64,000 nucleotides of DNA from Epiperipatus broadwayi (taxonomy: Eukaryota; Onychophora; Udeonychophora; Euonychophora; Peripatidae): contig JAQFVV010006221.1 of the NCBI GenBank assembly GCA_028023455.1, forward strand, positions 8,349,011-8,413,010, in the 5' to 3' direction. Below the pieces are notes generated by a model. The model was given only the letters and a program-made list of their open reading frames with translations, was not told where the DNA came from and did not search any database. The translations under genes were made by a program, and so were the position numbers. Numbering within the stretch: position 1 is the first letter of the stretch; every line of letters begins with the position of its first letter. Shown here piece after piece: positions 23,620-35,027 of the stretch.

Positions 23620-23820
23620 AACTATAAGAAATAGAATGTCTTGGCATCTATGGACTAACTATATAAAAATATTTATAATGCCTATGTAGAAAGTATTTAA
23701 AAAATGAAAATAAAAATGAATTTCATTCTTTGTCCAAAAATATCACACAATGTATAAATACCTACACATCCTATACAATGTCTTCTTTTTATACTTTGAT
23801 CTTAAATGCTACAAGTCAAT
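23620..23820 (-). repeat. Family F repeat copy
   Basis: Minus strand reads caaagtataaaaagaagaca, ttgtataggatgtgtagg, then a poly-A-rich part and gcattataaatat. Same order as the 22.3-kb copy. Confidence 0.45.
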
Positions 23821-23831
23821 TATTAGACCAT

Positions 23832-23922
23832 AGGTCAAGAGGTCCAGCACGGCCGCTTTACAAGCAGTTGTCCCGGGTTAGCAAGTTCGCTTCCCGGCTG
23901 ATGCTATGACACATGAAAAAAA
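23832..23922 (+). mobile_element. tRNA-Val-like SINE (family D), diverged copy
   Basis: Shows ggtcaagaggtccagcacgg, then cgctttacaagcagttgtcc, the T-arm region ttcgcttcccggctgatgc, and the tail tatgacacatg followed by A11. A short insertion (agcaagttcgc region) disturbs the B box. Compare the intact copy at 29623-29721. Confidence 0.75.
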
Positions 23923-23924
23923 AA

Positions 23925-25845
23925 AAAGAAGTTTCAACTATAAACTAATCCCTCTTCAGTTGCTGATAACCCTGAATCTTTCATGTTAAAGTAATATAAA
24001 TGTTTTATTACAGTGAAATTCAAAGGTTTCAAACATAAAAGATGTTACAAGTATGCATTCATAAATCATATCACCTTTAAACAAAATTATAATATATTAA
24101 GCACTATAAAACAATGTAAAAAATAATTTTGATTTTAACAATCAAATCATAATTATTTTTTTTAGTAAGCAACATTATGTAACTTAATATTATACAGTTT
24201 AAAATAACTACAATAAAGAGTGAATAGCACACTATTTGTAATGCAGATATTAGATGGATGTTAACAATTAATTTTATTATTATTATTAATTATGAAACCA
24301 TAAAAATAATATACTTGGACAGCCTATGAAATTCAATGAAAAAACCATTAATAAAGTTGTTAAATTAAAATAAATCTTTCTTGCTTTGAATTGCTTAATA
24401 ATATGTTACTTGTTTAAAAACAATAATATATGAGAGCATGTGTGATTGTAACATCTTTTATTTTTTGAAGTAATGTTTACTATACTATATTATTAAAAAA
24501 TGACCATGATGCATCATAAAAATGGTTGATAGCACATTTGATAAAGGTAATTTACTTATGAAATATAAGTCTTGCAAGATCAGAATTTAATTCGAGTTAT
24601 TTTTATTTATTTAATAAATTTTAAATTACATAATATTTATTAAACAATAATTATTGTATAGTTACTACAGTAGAAATAAATATGCATACTCTTAGTTTGA
24701 AGTAAATAATATTAATTTAGTAATTTAAACATGACAAAATATGTAATGTGGGCTTATAATAATTATCAGGTTTCAAAACAAAGTTTATCACAATATACCA
24801 TTTATATAAATAAATTGTGGTTATTACTGAACCATATTCATTTAAGCTTTGGTGTTGCTGATGTGATGGATTAACCATTAAAATTTAGGTTTTGTAAGGT
24901 TCATATTATTCTTATGGAATCTTTTAATTGTTTTGTGAATATATTTATCATTTACATTATAGGCTGTATAATGTTCAAACTATTTATTATTAAACACAAA
25001 TAACATTTAATTCTGACTACTCACATTATATATGTTAAATTTAACAATTTAATAATATAAGCATGAAGTTATATATAGTATACATCACTGGAGACTGTTT
25101 ACTAACATACAAAAATAAAATTAATAAGATTAGCTTTCTATGATTACTCAAGCTAACACTAGATGGCATTAAAGTATAGAGCTTATTTTGTCATAGATGG
25201 TCTAAGTTGTATAATATATAAAAATTAATAAAGAATTACAAAAAATTTTTTTATAAATAATACTGAACTGATTTTACAAAACATTCTTTTTATAAACCTA
25301 TTTACAGAAATCCTTTTTTTTTGGATGGAAATTAATTTTATTACTATTAGATTTTTTAATTACAATTAAATTTTCACATTAATGTAAATATTAATTCTTA
25401 TTAAGCGCAATTGTCAGCATGTACTCAGTATTTTTAACTTTTTATAGTCAATATGATAAAAACTTGACTTTATTACTTTTTGAAAATTCTTCAAAATTTA
25501 TGACATTTCAACGGTTTGCCTCCAACATTCACCATATTGACTTTTTATGCATTTGTTAAAGATGCAATTTTCATAAGAAGTTTGAATTACATGATAAAAA
25601 CAAAATATTATATATTCCATAAAAATAACAACAGACTATTAAAAACTACAAAACTAAGTAACATAATCATTACCATAAAATAAAATAAAAGATTTAAACA
25701 TTTTAAAAACAATTAATTTTCATTTATTTATAAATTATTAATTTTGATATATAAGTTTTGAAGTAGAAATGTTGTTAACAAGTTAAAATTATACTACATA
25801 AAATTGTGATTCAAATGACACACAGTATTACTTACCAATAACCCA
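23925..25845. other. Gene-free AT-rich stretch
   Basis: No ORF of reportable size and no repeat family recognised. Confidence 0.5.
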
Positions 25846-25851
25846 CTTACA

Positions 25852-26298
25852 GCAGGGGCCGAAGTGGCTTAACCTTGTCCAAGGAGTGGGTCTGGGTTCT
25901 CGCTAAACTGAGTTCTGTCTGATGGATCATGGATGGGTCTGGGGGAGCTGCTTGGAGACTTGCCAGGTGGGCTGAGAGCTGATTGTCCCGCATGAACTCT
26001 CCTCAAATGGACGTAGCATCCCCTTGATTGACTAACATTTGATCTGTGATAATTCACACACCCCCCTCCTTTTGTGTTTTTTCTTGATGTTTGTACTTGG
26101 AATGCATTTTTTTATATACCTGTAATACCTAATCTATTGTATAAGGCGGTTCTGTTGCTTTGAGTCACCACCCAGTTGCAGAATATCAATGTAACATTGT
26201 AGCCTCTATGGCCCATTGCTGCAGGTGACAGAATGTGATCCCTGCACAGGTGGATCATACTTTAGTGACTTAATAAAGTTGCTTTGAGAAAAAAGAAT
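25852..26298 (+). mobile_element. GC-richer retroposon-like unit ending in AATAAA and oligo-A
   Basis: A ~445-bp block whose composition is far less AT-rich than anything around it. It starts gcaggggccgaagtggctta, which has a loose A-box-like shape, and ends gtgacttaataaagttgctt followed by gagaaaaaag. The AATAAA near the 3' end plus the A-rich tail suggest reverse transcription of an RNA. The 62-codon minus-strand frame inside (25869-26057) has no recognisable domain and is probably fortuitous. I found no TSD. It may be a SINE or a processed non-coding transcript. Confidence 0.5.
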
Positions 26299-26880
26299 GC
26301 ATTATTATTTCATTTTTAATCTAATAATTTAATCAAGAGCTTTTTTTTTTTTAGAAATCTCTCTTTCCTAATAAAATAAATATTAGATTACATAATTATT
26401 TATTTTCAAATATTAATTTCATAAAAACATTGATAAATTATAACTTGGAAGTGCAAAAATACATTAAAAACAACATTTGAATAATTTATATACTGCGCGC
26501 ACACATATATAAATATATTTACGTGCATAAACATATATATATATATATGGCCAATTTCTTTTACAAAAAAATTGATAAACTTAATTTTATTTATATAATA
26601 AAAATAATTTTAAACTTTTGAAAAATAAATTTGAAATAATTTATCGAGATAATTCAATTTATTATAAAATGTAATTATTGAAAAATATAAAAACTAATAC
26701 CGTATTGAACTTGCTAAAATATCTATATATGAATTTTCCATGTTCTCTACATTTTTTATATAAAAAAAAATTGTTAAAAAATAGATTATATATATATATA
26801 TATAAACCTCTATAAAACATATTGTCATTTTGAAACTGTTTTAAAGATAAATAAGTTATCTATAAGATGATATATAATAA
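26299..26880. other. Gene-free AT-rich stretch
   Basis: Contains (TA)n runs at about 26534-26548 and 26787-26804. No gene seen. Confidence 0.5.
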
Positions 26881-26885
26881 AGATT

Positions 26886-27088
26886 TCACCCTCAATATTA
26901 TATTTTTTTCTTTGCCTGGACGTCACACCCTTTCTATATCCCCTTCCCATTTCATATGTATTCCCTTCCCCTTCATCATATTGTACTTGAATTTCATTTT
27001 GCCATGTAATCTACTCTTTGTAAACCTTTTTATCTGTTGTGTATTTTGTCTTTTTGATGAATAAAAGCTTTTATCACTGAGAAAAAAA
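26886..27088 (+). mobile_element. Retroelement 3' end with AATAAA and poly-A
   Basis: A pyrimidine-rich 3'-UTR-like segment (ttgcctggacgtcacaccct, ttcccttccccttcatcata) runs into gatgaataaaagcttttatc and a short A9 tract. The layout is that of a 5'-truncated LINE 3' UTR. No coding motif remains and the family is not identified. The 65-codon frame here is not credible as a gene. Confidence 0.4.
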
Positions 27089-27556
27089 AATTAAAATTTA
27101 TTACAGTAATTTTTATACTTGTGGTATCATTTATATCCATTATAATTATTTCATTTTCTGTAATACACTTTAAATAATGCTTCTTAATATTATTATAAAT
27201 GCTTTTATAAAGTGAAAATATTTTCTGAATATCTGTATATAAATAGCAGATAAGCACTTCTTGGAAAAATACTTAATTATGAATATTAAGTGTAATAACT
27301 GGTGTATCTGGGGACTTAATGTAAGTTTCTGCAGCAATATTTACACAAGAGAACCCATATTTTTTAAATTATATAGTCTATAGAAAACACATTTCTTAGC
27401 TACTTGATAGATAATTAGCATTCACTAATTGATAAACTAAAATACATTACATCATTCCAATATGAATGCAAAACCTCAACTCCATGTTTTAATGTTACAC
27501 ACAATGCATAATCTTTTAGTAATAATATACAAATTATTTTATGAAAATCTAAAATT

Positions 27557-28190
27557 CACATGATCACCATCTCTTATACTAGCACATAATTGTTATTAAA
27601 TAAGGCAAAACTCTCCATACAGTAGTGCCACCCTGTGCCAACCAGAGTAATTAATGGATGTCAGAAGGCTTGTGCATAAAATCCCTATCTAGTGTCTATT
27701 CATCCAATATCCCCAGATTAGTTTCTGGCTTGTGGCCTTCGTCAGTGAGGGTGGCACTACTGTATGGAGAGTTTTGCCTTGTTTAATAACAATTATGCGC
27801 TAGTATAAGAGATGGTGATCATGTGATGTTTAATAGTTTAACACCAATCCTGCCAAAAGACACCAAAATGTATGGGGTCAGACCCATATGACTGTATAAG
27901 CTATTGAGCTTAGATTAAAAATATTATTGTTTTTAATTTCATTCTCATAATTTTGTAGTTAAGTAGAGATAAAAGGTGGCTACTGGAGGATTGCATTAGA
28001 TCCTAAGATCTAAGTGCAGTGCTCTCAGACCCAATGCTTCTCATTGACGAAGGCCACAAGCCAGAAACTAGTCTGGGATATTGGACGAGTAGGCACTAGA
28101 TAAGGATTTTATGCACAAGCCTTCTGGCATCCATTGATTACTCTGGTTGGCACAGGGCTGCATTACTGTATGGAGAGTTTTGCCTTGTTT
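27557..28190 (+). mobile_element. Family A retrozyme-like composite, 13-bp TSD
   Basis: Exact direct repeat aaaatctaaaatt at 27544-27556 and 28191-28203 frames the whole 634-bp unit, so the two family A parts inserted together. The left part (27557-27834) is a foldback with the minus-strand hammerhead (CTGACGA at 27739-27745) and tails on both sides. The right part (about 27955-28190) is a sense copy with a slightly damaged core (TTGACGA, 28044-28050; GAAAC, 28063-28067). Sequence between them (27835-27954) is shared with the family backbone only partly. Confidence 0.85.
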
Positions 28191-28203
28191 AAAATCTAAA
28201 ATT

Positions 28204-29610
28204 GTTTTGTACTAATCTCTCATACTCTTGATCACAATCTTTGCTTTAAATTCTCCTAAAATGTTTATTTATAAAAGTTTATCCACTTGTGTTTCAATAT
28301 CAGTATTTTATAAATCTTTGAACACAATTATGAACCTATTAAAAATCACAATTTGCATACATCTGATTTTCTATCTCTCATGATTCTTTTCTGTGTTTGA
28401 TCCATATATTTCCCCTTTTTCAATCGCATGGAGGGATAATATACTTTTATTAAGTCAGCACAAAGAGTTATATTAACTTTGAATTTTTTCATAAGCATGG
28501 AAGTCTGAGATATTTAAAATTTTAATTTGGCATTTCTAATGTAATTAGATATCTTTAACACTAACACATATGAAATATTGTTCTTGAATTTTATATTTTT
28601 AAGGATCTTTTATAGTCAATTAAAATGTAAAATTATTTTCATTTTTTAAAGAATATTCATGACCAATTTCACAAATCCTCAATAATTTGTTCAAGTAGAA
28701 AGTTGAGGGCTTATATAATTCTTCCATCAAATTCCAGGATATTCTTATAAAAATGAATTTTCTTATCTTTTTGTAAGACACTGACCAATGACATCATTGG
28801 TGTAAGCTAATAATAATTCACCTCAAGGAATCAGTTTTGTGATGCTCGTGAAAACTCTAAACATTGATAGTCATTGTTATATATATATTATTGCTTATGA
28901 TGTAAATATATTTTCTTTAATAAATTTTTTTTTCCTAATTTAAGGAGATGATTCTTTTGTGTATCCTTACTCTGATAATTCCTTAGTTGTTGACAGACTA
29001 AGAATGACAGAAGGAACTGAGATTTTAAATGTTCATTTATTAGGCTTCACAGTCTGTAATTTTTAAAAAAATTGTACGGCTCACTTCTTAATCTCCAAGA
29101 TTTCACACCAGCTAAGAACTACAAGTCTGACAGATCAATCAGTCGCTTGTCCAAATATTTAGTCAAATCCAAGCAATCGTTAAATTTGAATTTTTGAAAT
29201 ATGAGAAAAGACTGATTTTTGCAATTAACACCAGACAAAGTTAGTGGAGAAAAAAAGTAATAATATAATTTTGAAGTAAATTCATTTATGACTAGAATTT
29301 AATAAAATATGTAACAGCTGAGTATATATGCGTGTGACAATATATATTTATAAAGCATGAATAATACGGAACAATAAGTAGATAAACTTGAATGAGCAAC
29401 AGTTTCTAATCTTCAAAAACTGTATTCTTTATATTAGCAAAATATTTGTAATTAATATAGTTATTTTAAGTTTATATGTATGTTGAAACTGTAAATAAAT
29501 ACCTAAAAAAATGGATTAAAAAAGCAATGAAATAATGAAGTGAAAGACAATATTCAAAACCTAAACGATACAATGAATTTAGATAAATATATCCCAGATT
29601 ACATTAAAAA
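28204..29610. other. Gene-free AT-rich stretch
   Basis: No ORF of reportable size, no recognised repeat. Confidence 0.5.
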
Positions 29611-29622
29611 AAAACTACATTA

Positions 29623-29721
29623 GTCAAGCGTTGGTGGTCGAGTGGTCAGCACAGTCGCCTTACAAGTAGTTGTCCCGGGTTCGCTTCCCGGCCGATGCTT
29701 TGACACGGCGGGGGAGTGGGT
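29623..29721 (+). mobile_element. tRNA-Val-like SINE (family D), best copy, 10-bp TSD
   Basis: The tRNA-like part (29628-29698) folds: acceptor gcgttgg with ccgatgc pairs at all seven positions (two wobbles); the T arm has ccggg/cccgg around ttcgctt; the anticodon-like loop cttacaa would read UAC (valine). Box A is in tggtcgagtggt and box B is ggttcgcttcc. Direct repeat aactacatta flanks it (29613-29622 and 29722-29731). No CCA and only a short tail, so this is a SINE or retro-pseudogene and not a tRNA gene. Other copies: 23.8, 31.8, 32.2 and 36.1 kb. Confidence 0.85.
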
Positions 29722-30219
29722 AACTACATTACATTAAATGTACCTTCTCACCAAAATATACCCCCCCCCATGAATTCCAGGTATTCCAGGTTAGATATTA
29801 ATGCCTTAAAGTGTCAGGGCAAAATGAGAAAGAGGGGGTTGTTGAAAATTTTTAAAATAAAAACGTACATACTGAAAATGTACACATATTAATTGTATAT
29901 AACAAATACAACAATATTAAAAAAATTTAATAATGAAATTTTTTAATCGATTAAAAAACATAATAAAATATTTGTTTTATTTTGTGACAATCTTTTATAG
30001 TGGCACAATCTATTTAAATTCATTTCTTTTATATTTATTTTATTCAGACTTTTGAAAATTATTTAAATACGATTTCTTCTTCTTCTTATTATTATTATTT
30101 AGAATATATTATAATGGCTAAACTAATAATTAGTATTTGGTTCGTTATTTCTGTCTTTGGTTCTTTATGTGTATATTATATTTTTGTATGTAAATCTTAG
30201 AGATCTGCAGATATATATG

Positions 30220-30353
30220 TAACCACTAGAAAATAGTCTGGGAATATTGGATGAGTAGGTGCTACATAGAAATTTATGCACAAACCCCTTCTTGCATCCA
30301 TTGGTTACTATGGCTTACACTGGATGGCACTACTGTATGGAGAGTTTGCCACT
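30220..30353 (+). mobile_element. Family A element, 5'-truncated
   Basis: Starts at the hammerhead 3' half (actagaaaatagtctgggaa) and continues atattggatgagtaggtgct to the family 3' end ggcactactgtatggagagt. The flanks gatctgcagatata and gatatacagatata resemble a decayed TSD. The CTGATGA box is missing, so no ribozyme. Confidence 0.7.
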
Positions 30354-31191
30354 GTTTTAGATATACAGATATAATAAATCTAATAATAAATTAGGAAATT
30401 TGAAACAGAACCCTTTAAATAAAACTTTGAAGATATATTTTGTAGTAGTTTAAATTTTTTACCAAGCGCATTTTCAATGTTTTCACATAATAATTATGAC
30501 ATAATAAAGATTTTTAAATTATGCCACGGTTATGATGTGAAAATAGTGAAAGTGCAATTGACAATAAATTTAAGCTACTGCAAAATATATCTTCGAAGTC
30601 TCTAATTTATTATTTAATTCATTACACATTTATCTAAAGACCGCTAAGATTTATGCATATATATATAACCAATGACAGAAACACGGAACCAAAGAATTCA
30701 GAATAATCCTAATATATTTTAATTTTATATCATATTATTTTATTTGTTAATAAAAGAAATGACTTTAAATAGGTTGTATCACTTTACGAATAAGAATTCT
30801 CTGCTTAAATGTAGCTACAGAATATAATTATATGATTTATCAACACAGACAATATTTTTCCATTGCTTGCCAATCATTTAACACAATTTACACATTACAG
30901 TGTGCTGTTAATATACAAATAGATAGATGAATTAATGTAGAACATGAAAATATATAAATAAAAAAAATTATAGTTTAATAAACATATAAACAAAGAGAGT
31001 AAATCCACCTCCCCAGACTATGAATTAAGAGCACTCTGTGCTCCCCTTTGTTTACATATACCCTGAACTATGTTTAATTTAAAGTTTAATAAATAAAGTA
31101 ACAAGAGTACAGGAATAAATAAAAAGATAGATACATAAATAAAGATCCAACAATTAATAAAAGAAAAAAATAACTATAATAATATATTTAA

Positions 31192-31498
31192 GCCAATAAA
31201 CATCACATGATCACCATTTCTTATGCTTGCTTATAACTGTTATTAAAACAGACAAAACTCTCTATACTTATTGCCACTCAATGCAAGCCAGAGTAATCAA
31301 TGGATGCCAGAAGGCTTGTGCATAAAATCCCCATCTAGTGCCTACTCATCCAATATCCCCAGACTATCCCCAGAAACTAGTCTGGGGATATTGGATGAGT
31401 AGGCACTAGATGGGGATTTTATGCACAAGCCTTCTGGCATCCATTGATTACTCTGGCTTGCATTAAGTGGCAATATGTATAGAGAGTTTTGTCTGTTT
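31192..31498. mobile_element. Family A foldback, near-perfect hairpin, 15-bp TSD
   Basis: Direct repeat taataatatatttaa at 31177-31191 and 31499-31513. A one-sided tail with cacatgatcaccatttctta (left) is followed by two arms (about 31252-31370 and 31371-31495) that are almost exact inverted complements. At the centre only GAAACTAGTC of the hammerhead remains; CTGATGA is lost at the junction. Arm identity is high, so the inversion is young or was formed during the insertion. Confidence 0.85.
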
Positions 31499-31760
31499 TA
31501 ATAATATATTTAATTATTAAAATTTATGATTTAGTATTAAAATTGAGATGCTAAAATCAATTATGTCAAAAGGGTAGCAAGCAATAGATACTGATCACAT
31601 ATTTCTGATTAGTCATAGTATTCATTTTCTTAATTATTCAATATTCAGTCTGGGGAAAAAACTCTCATATATTTAAAAACAATAATAGATGAATAAATAT
31701 TTATGTTTAAGATTTAATTAATTTTAATTTTAAACATATTACATTTTTATAACAACTTTT

Positions 31761-31857
31761 TTTCTCTCATGTGTCAAAGCATCAGCCGGGAAGCGAACCC
31801 GCAAAACCGGGACAGCTGCTTGTAAGGCAGCTAACCACTCGGCCACCAACGCTTGAC
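31761..31857 (-). mobile_element. tRNA-Val-like SINE (family D), 16-bp TSD
   Basis: Minus strand: caagcgttggtggccgagtg, gccttacaagcagctgtccc, ggttttgcgggttcgcttcc, ggctgatgctttgacacatg and an A-rich tail. Flanked by ttttataacaactttt (31745-31760) and ttttatagcaactttt (31858-31873), one mismatch. An extra ggttttgc lies before the B box. Confidence 0.85.
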
Positions 31858-32189
31858 TTTTATAGCAACTTTTAACTGCTAAAATTGTCAAATTTAACTT
31901 ATTTAATGCATGGATATGTTAAGACATCTTAACTAAATGCAAAGATTCCAAACAGGAGATAAATTTACTAGTGGTTTTATTAAAAACACCAATTTGTCCA
32001 TTATGTAGTTTATGATTAGTATTTATTCATATCTTCATAGATCAGTAGTGTTAAATTTCTTTTGCAGAGCAGCAGATGTATGCTACAACCATGCTTTGTC
32101 ATGAATATGTTAATGAGATTCAGATGATGTATAATCCAATTGGCATTACTATTGGATCAGAAAAAAAAGTGGAACTTCATAAGAAGTCT

Positions 32190-32280
32190 GTTTTTTTTTC
32201 ATGTCATAGAATCGGCTGGGACACGAATCCACAACCATCTGCAACCAACTACTTGCTTGCAAAGCTGCTGCGATGACCTC
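32190..32280 (-). mobile_element. tRNA-Val-like SINE (family D), degraded
   Basis: Minus strand keeps aggtcatcgcagcagctttg, gcaagcaagtagttggttgc, ggattcgtgtcccagccgat and tctatgacatg plus A-run. Too diverged to fold. The plus-strand 66-codon frame at 32076-32276 overlaps it and is not a gene. Confidence 0.6.
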
Positions 32281-33021
32281 TCATAATTCTTCAGTTGTAA
32301 ATTCTTGGAAGAACATCCAGAAAGATCTTGATATAAGATAGATCTTAGGTTATGATACTACATCTTGAATTGTTGACAAATTCAATCTACCTAGCCTCTC
32401 TTATAACATCAGGTGGAAATATATATAAAAAACAGAACATTATTCCCTAATAGAATATGTTTACCTAATGCTAAGGAAGGTATCTGCAAAGTGTTTAAAT
32501 TGCAACCCCAAGTAGTGCCAGACAGTTTTCCAAGGAGGTTAATCCTTGAAATTGTTTTAGATCAAATGTGAGAGAAATAAAATAAGTTAGACTATGATCT
32601 AAGATTACTTCTTAATAGCATGGAGCAGGATTATGTTTTAGTCAATTGTTGTAAAAAGGAATATTCAAAGAATGAAAAGTTTACCTGTTGCTTATATGAA
32701 AAGTTGAGTATTTCCAAATTGTTCATCTTTATTGTATGGTTAATATGGATTAAACAGATATTTATGTAAATGATATTGACAAAAGAATCAAATTTCACAG
32801 TATTATTGACTTTATCATAACATTCCCAAAAAAAAAAATACAAATTATGAATCATTTTTCTCTATTTTTATTTTTTAGAAAAAAAAAAGATTGTATTGGG
32901 ATTAAATTGTTTAATGTATATTATTAAAGCGGTAATAAGAAACTAATTGTTAAAATATAGTTTTATAAAAAAAAAAGGTATTTTATCTCTTACAACTAAT
33001 ATTACAATATACTAAAAAGAT

Positions 33022-33270
33022 CATTAAACATCACACGATCACAATCTCATACTAGCACCTAATTGTTATTAAACAAAGCAAAACTCTCCATACAGTAGTG
33101 CCATCTTGTGCAGTGCTCTCAGATCCAAGGCTCCTCACTGATGAAGGTCACAAGCCAGTAACTAGTCTGGGGATATTAGATAGGGATTTTATGCACAAGC
33201 CTTCTGGCATCCATTGATTGCTCTTGTTGGCACAAGATGGCACTTCTGTATGGAGAGTTTTCCTTTGTTT
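33022..33270 (+). mobile_element. Family A retrozyme-like element, 12-bp TSD
   Basis: Direct repeat tactaaaaagat at 33010-33021 and 33270-33281 (the first t is shared with the element end). Left tail cattaaacatcacacgatca, then the short inverted arm caaaactctccatacagtag, then the sense backbone with CTGATGA (33138-33144). GAAA is mutated to GTAA (33158-33161), so the ribozyme is predicted dead. The 3' end is tatggagagttttcctttg. Confidence 0.85.
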
Positions 33271-33667
33271 ACTAAAAAGATTAATAATATCATGGTTTAA
33301 TGGTCATTCATTTCAAATAAAGCTAATGTTAAGAAGGTAGATGTAAATTAATAAAATACATATCTACTATAAAAAATATATAACAATTTTTGGACCTTGT
33401 TGACAACTAATGAGGTTAGAAAGGACATGAGATTGTACATTGGAAATAATGTATAGTCATAAAAAAAGGAGAATAGTTTTCATGTTTACAATTAAGATGT
33501 AATTATCTTATGTGCGTATATTAGATTTATTTGCAATGGAAGTTTTGACAGTGGAGTATTCATATTAACTATTAAATAGCAATAAAGTAAAATAAATACA
33601 TTACTATCTGTTTTGAAGAAATCAACTGAAATGTTTTTCTGAACGTTCGTTTTAACGATATTTCAGT

Positions 33668-34036
33668 TGTTGGACTATTTCCATCATCCAATATTAAATA
33701 TTGAATGTCTTTAGAAAAATTTAACTTTATTTAAACATTCCAATTACATTCAACTTAGTAATGGCACACAGATTAGTATATGCACAAAGCTTTGATAGGT
33801 ATTATTATTCTCTCTTCTTCAAGTGTTATTGGCCGTGTTGCTGGCCTGACAAGTGGCAGTACAGACCAGCAACACCTGAAGAAAAGAAGAATACCCCATG
33901 AGACATTGTGCATATATTAACCTGTGTGCTATTACTAACAGCTGAATGCAATTGGAATATTTAAATGAAGTTAAACTTTTTTAAAAACATTCGATATTTA
34001 ATATTAGATTATGGAAATAGTGTAATATATAAATAC
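33668..34036. mobile_element. Family B (PLE-type) foldback
   Basis: Two arms: left from ttggactatttccatcatcc, right ending in the complement-like gattatggaaatagtgtaat. Internal words caagtgttattggcc and ccagcaacacctgaagaaaa meet at the centre. The sense half has CTGAAGA (33876-33882) and gagacattgtgcatata, the degraded family B core. Same family as the repeats bounding the two Penelope-like remnants. Confidence 0.7.
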
Positions 34037-34834
34037 AAGTCAATTAAAAGTGTGATTTAAACTCATTTTCTTAGAATAATTCTTTTCTTTACTATTATAA
34101 TCCTATTTTTATAACATAATGCAAATTGATTACTATATTATTTTTTTTGAATTTAATTGAAATGTATTTATTTACTATATCATGTGATATGATTCTGTGC
34201 AGATGACTATACATATATAATTATGTGTTGCAAAATAATAGTTTATTAGCATTTAAATAAATTTTTGGATACATAATTAAATTCCAAAAATAATGAGAAA
34301 ACTAATTTAGCTTTATTATAATTTAATTAAAAATTTTGAATATTTATAATTTAAATTTTTTTAAAGCAAGTTTTTTTTTTTAAAGAGTAATATGGAAATT
34401 TATTATATTTTTGTTTTGTATACATTACATTAAATTTTTAAATCTTTAAAACATTAAGAAAATAAATTGAACAAAAATCATGATGGAAATATAGTATAAA
34501 AGAAATGGTCAAAAAACAGAAAGAAAAAAAACCTCAATGGAAATAGAAATAAAATAGTCACCAAAATGGATGTTTCTATACAGTTTTTTTTTAAAGAAAG
34601 AGCAATATCAATGAAAAAAAATTTTAAGAAAAACAAACATGTTTTATTTGTGAACCTGACAAGATAAAATCTTTTCTTAATAAAGACCAAATTACTGACC
34701 AAACAATAAATAGATAGTTAAAATCAGTAGCTCTTCAAATGTACCATTAAATGATTATTTTATTAGAAATCAAAGTAATAAACAAAGATATGAAGATAAT
34801 AAAAATATCTTTAGTTTGTCTATTAAGTAGTAAA

Positions 34835-35027
34835 CTAAGCACTGATTATATATATATATGGAAGATGATAATCTGAATCAACTGATGAGTGCTGGTTTAG
34901 CATGAAATACATATATTGGTGATTATTTATCTTTTCTACATGTGTGTGGTCATGTGTATCAGATGTATGAGATGGTGTGGATAATTGAAGGGTGCTTGAA
35001 AATCTGAGTTCAAATCCCCTATACTTA
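34835..35027 (+). mobile_element. Family E retrozyme-like element, 193-bp monomer, 15-bp TSD
   Basis: Exact direct repeat ctattaagtagtaaa at 34820-34834 and 35028-35042. A single sense unit with no inverted arm: actgattatatatatatatg, an intact hammerhead, catgtgtgtggtcatgtgta, gagatggtgtggataattga, and the end gagttcaaatcccctatact, which resembles a Pol III B box. It is the minimal mobile form of the family. A minus-strand frame of 70 codons overlaps it and is not a gene. Confidence 0.88.
34869..34925 (+). ncRNA. Type I hammerhead ribozyme (family E, core intact)
   Basis: CTGATGA at 34882-34888. Stem II GTGCT (34889-34893) with AGCAT (34899-34903), one G-U at the base, loop GGTTT. GAAA at 34904-34907. 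Helix III is A-U, U-A around ACAT with triplet ATA (34913-34915). Stem I: TCAA (34878-34881) with TTGG (34916-34919), then TAATC (34869-34873) with GATTA (34921-34925). Predicted cut between 34915 and 34916. Confidence 0.85.

Noticed and set aside
25869-26057. 62-codon minus-strand frame in the GC-rich block
   Set aside because: Proline/serine-rich reading of a retroposon-like unit whose sense strand is the other one (AATAAA and A-tail).
29628-29698. A functional tRNA-Val gene
   Set aside because: It folds almost as a tRNA, but it has a 10-bp TSD, extra 3' sequence, a weak anticodon stem and four degraded sister copies, so it is a SINE.
32076-32276. 66-codon plus-strand frame
   Set aside because: Its second half is a reversed family D SINE; no gene evidence.
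33620-33672. Extra hairpin caactgaaat...atttcagttg beside family B as its tail
   Set aside because: It abuts the 33.7-kb element but does not match the tail at 40.7 kb, and no TSD could be drawn, so I left it unassigned.
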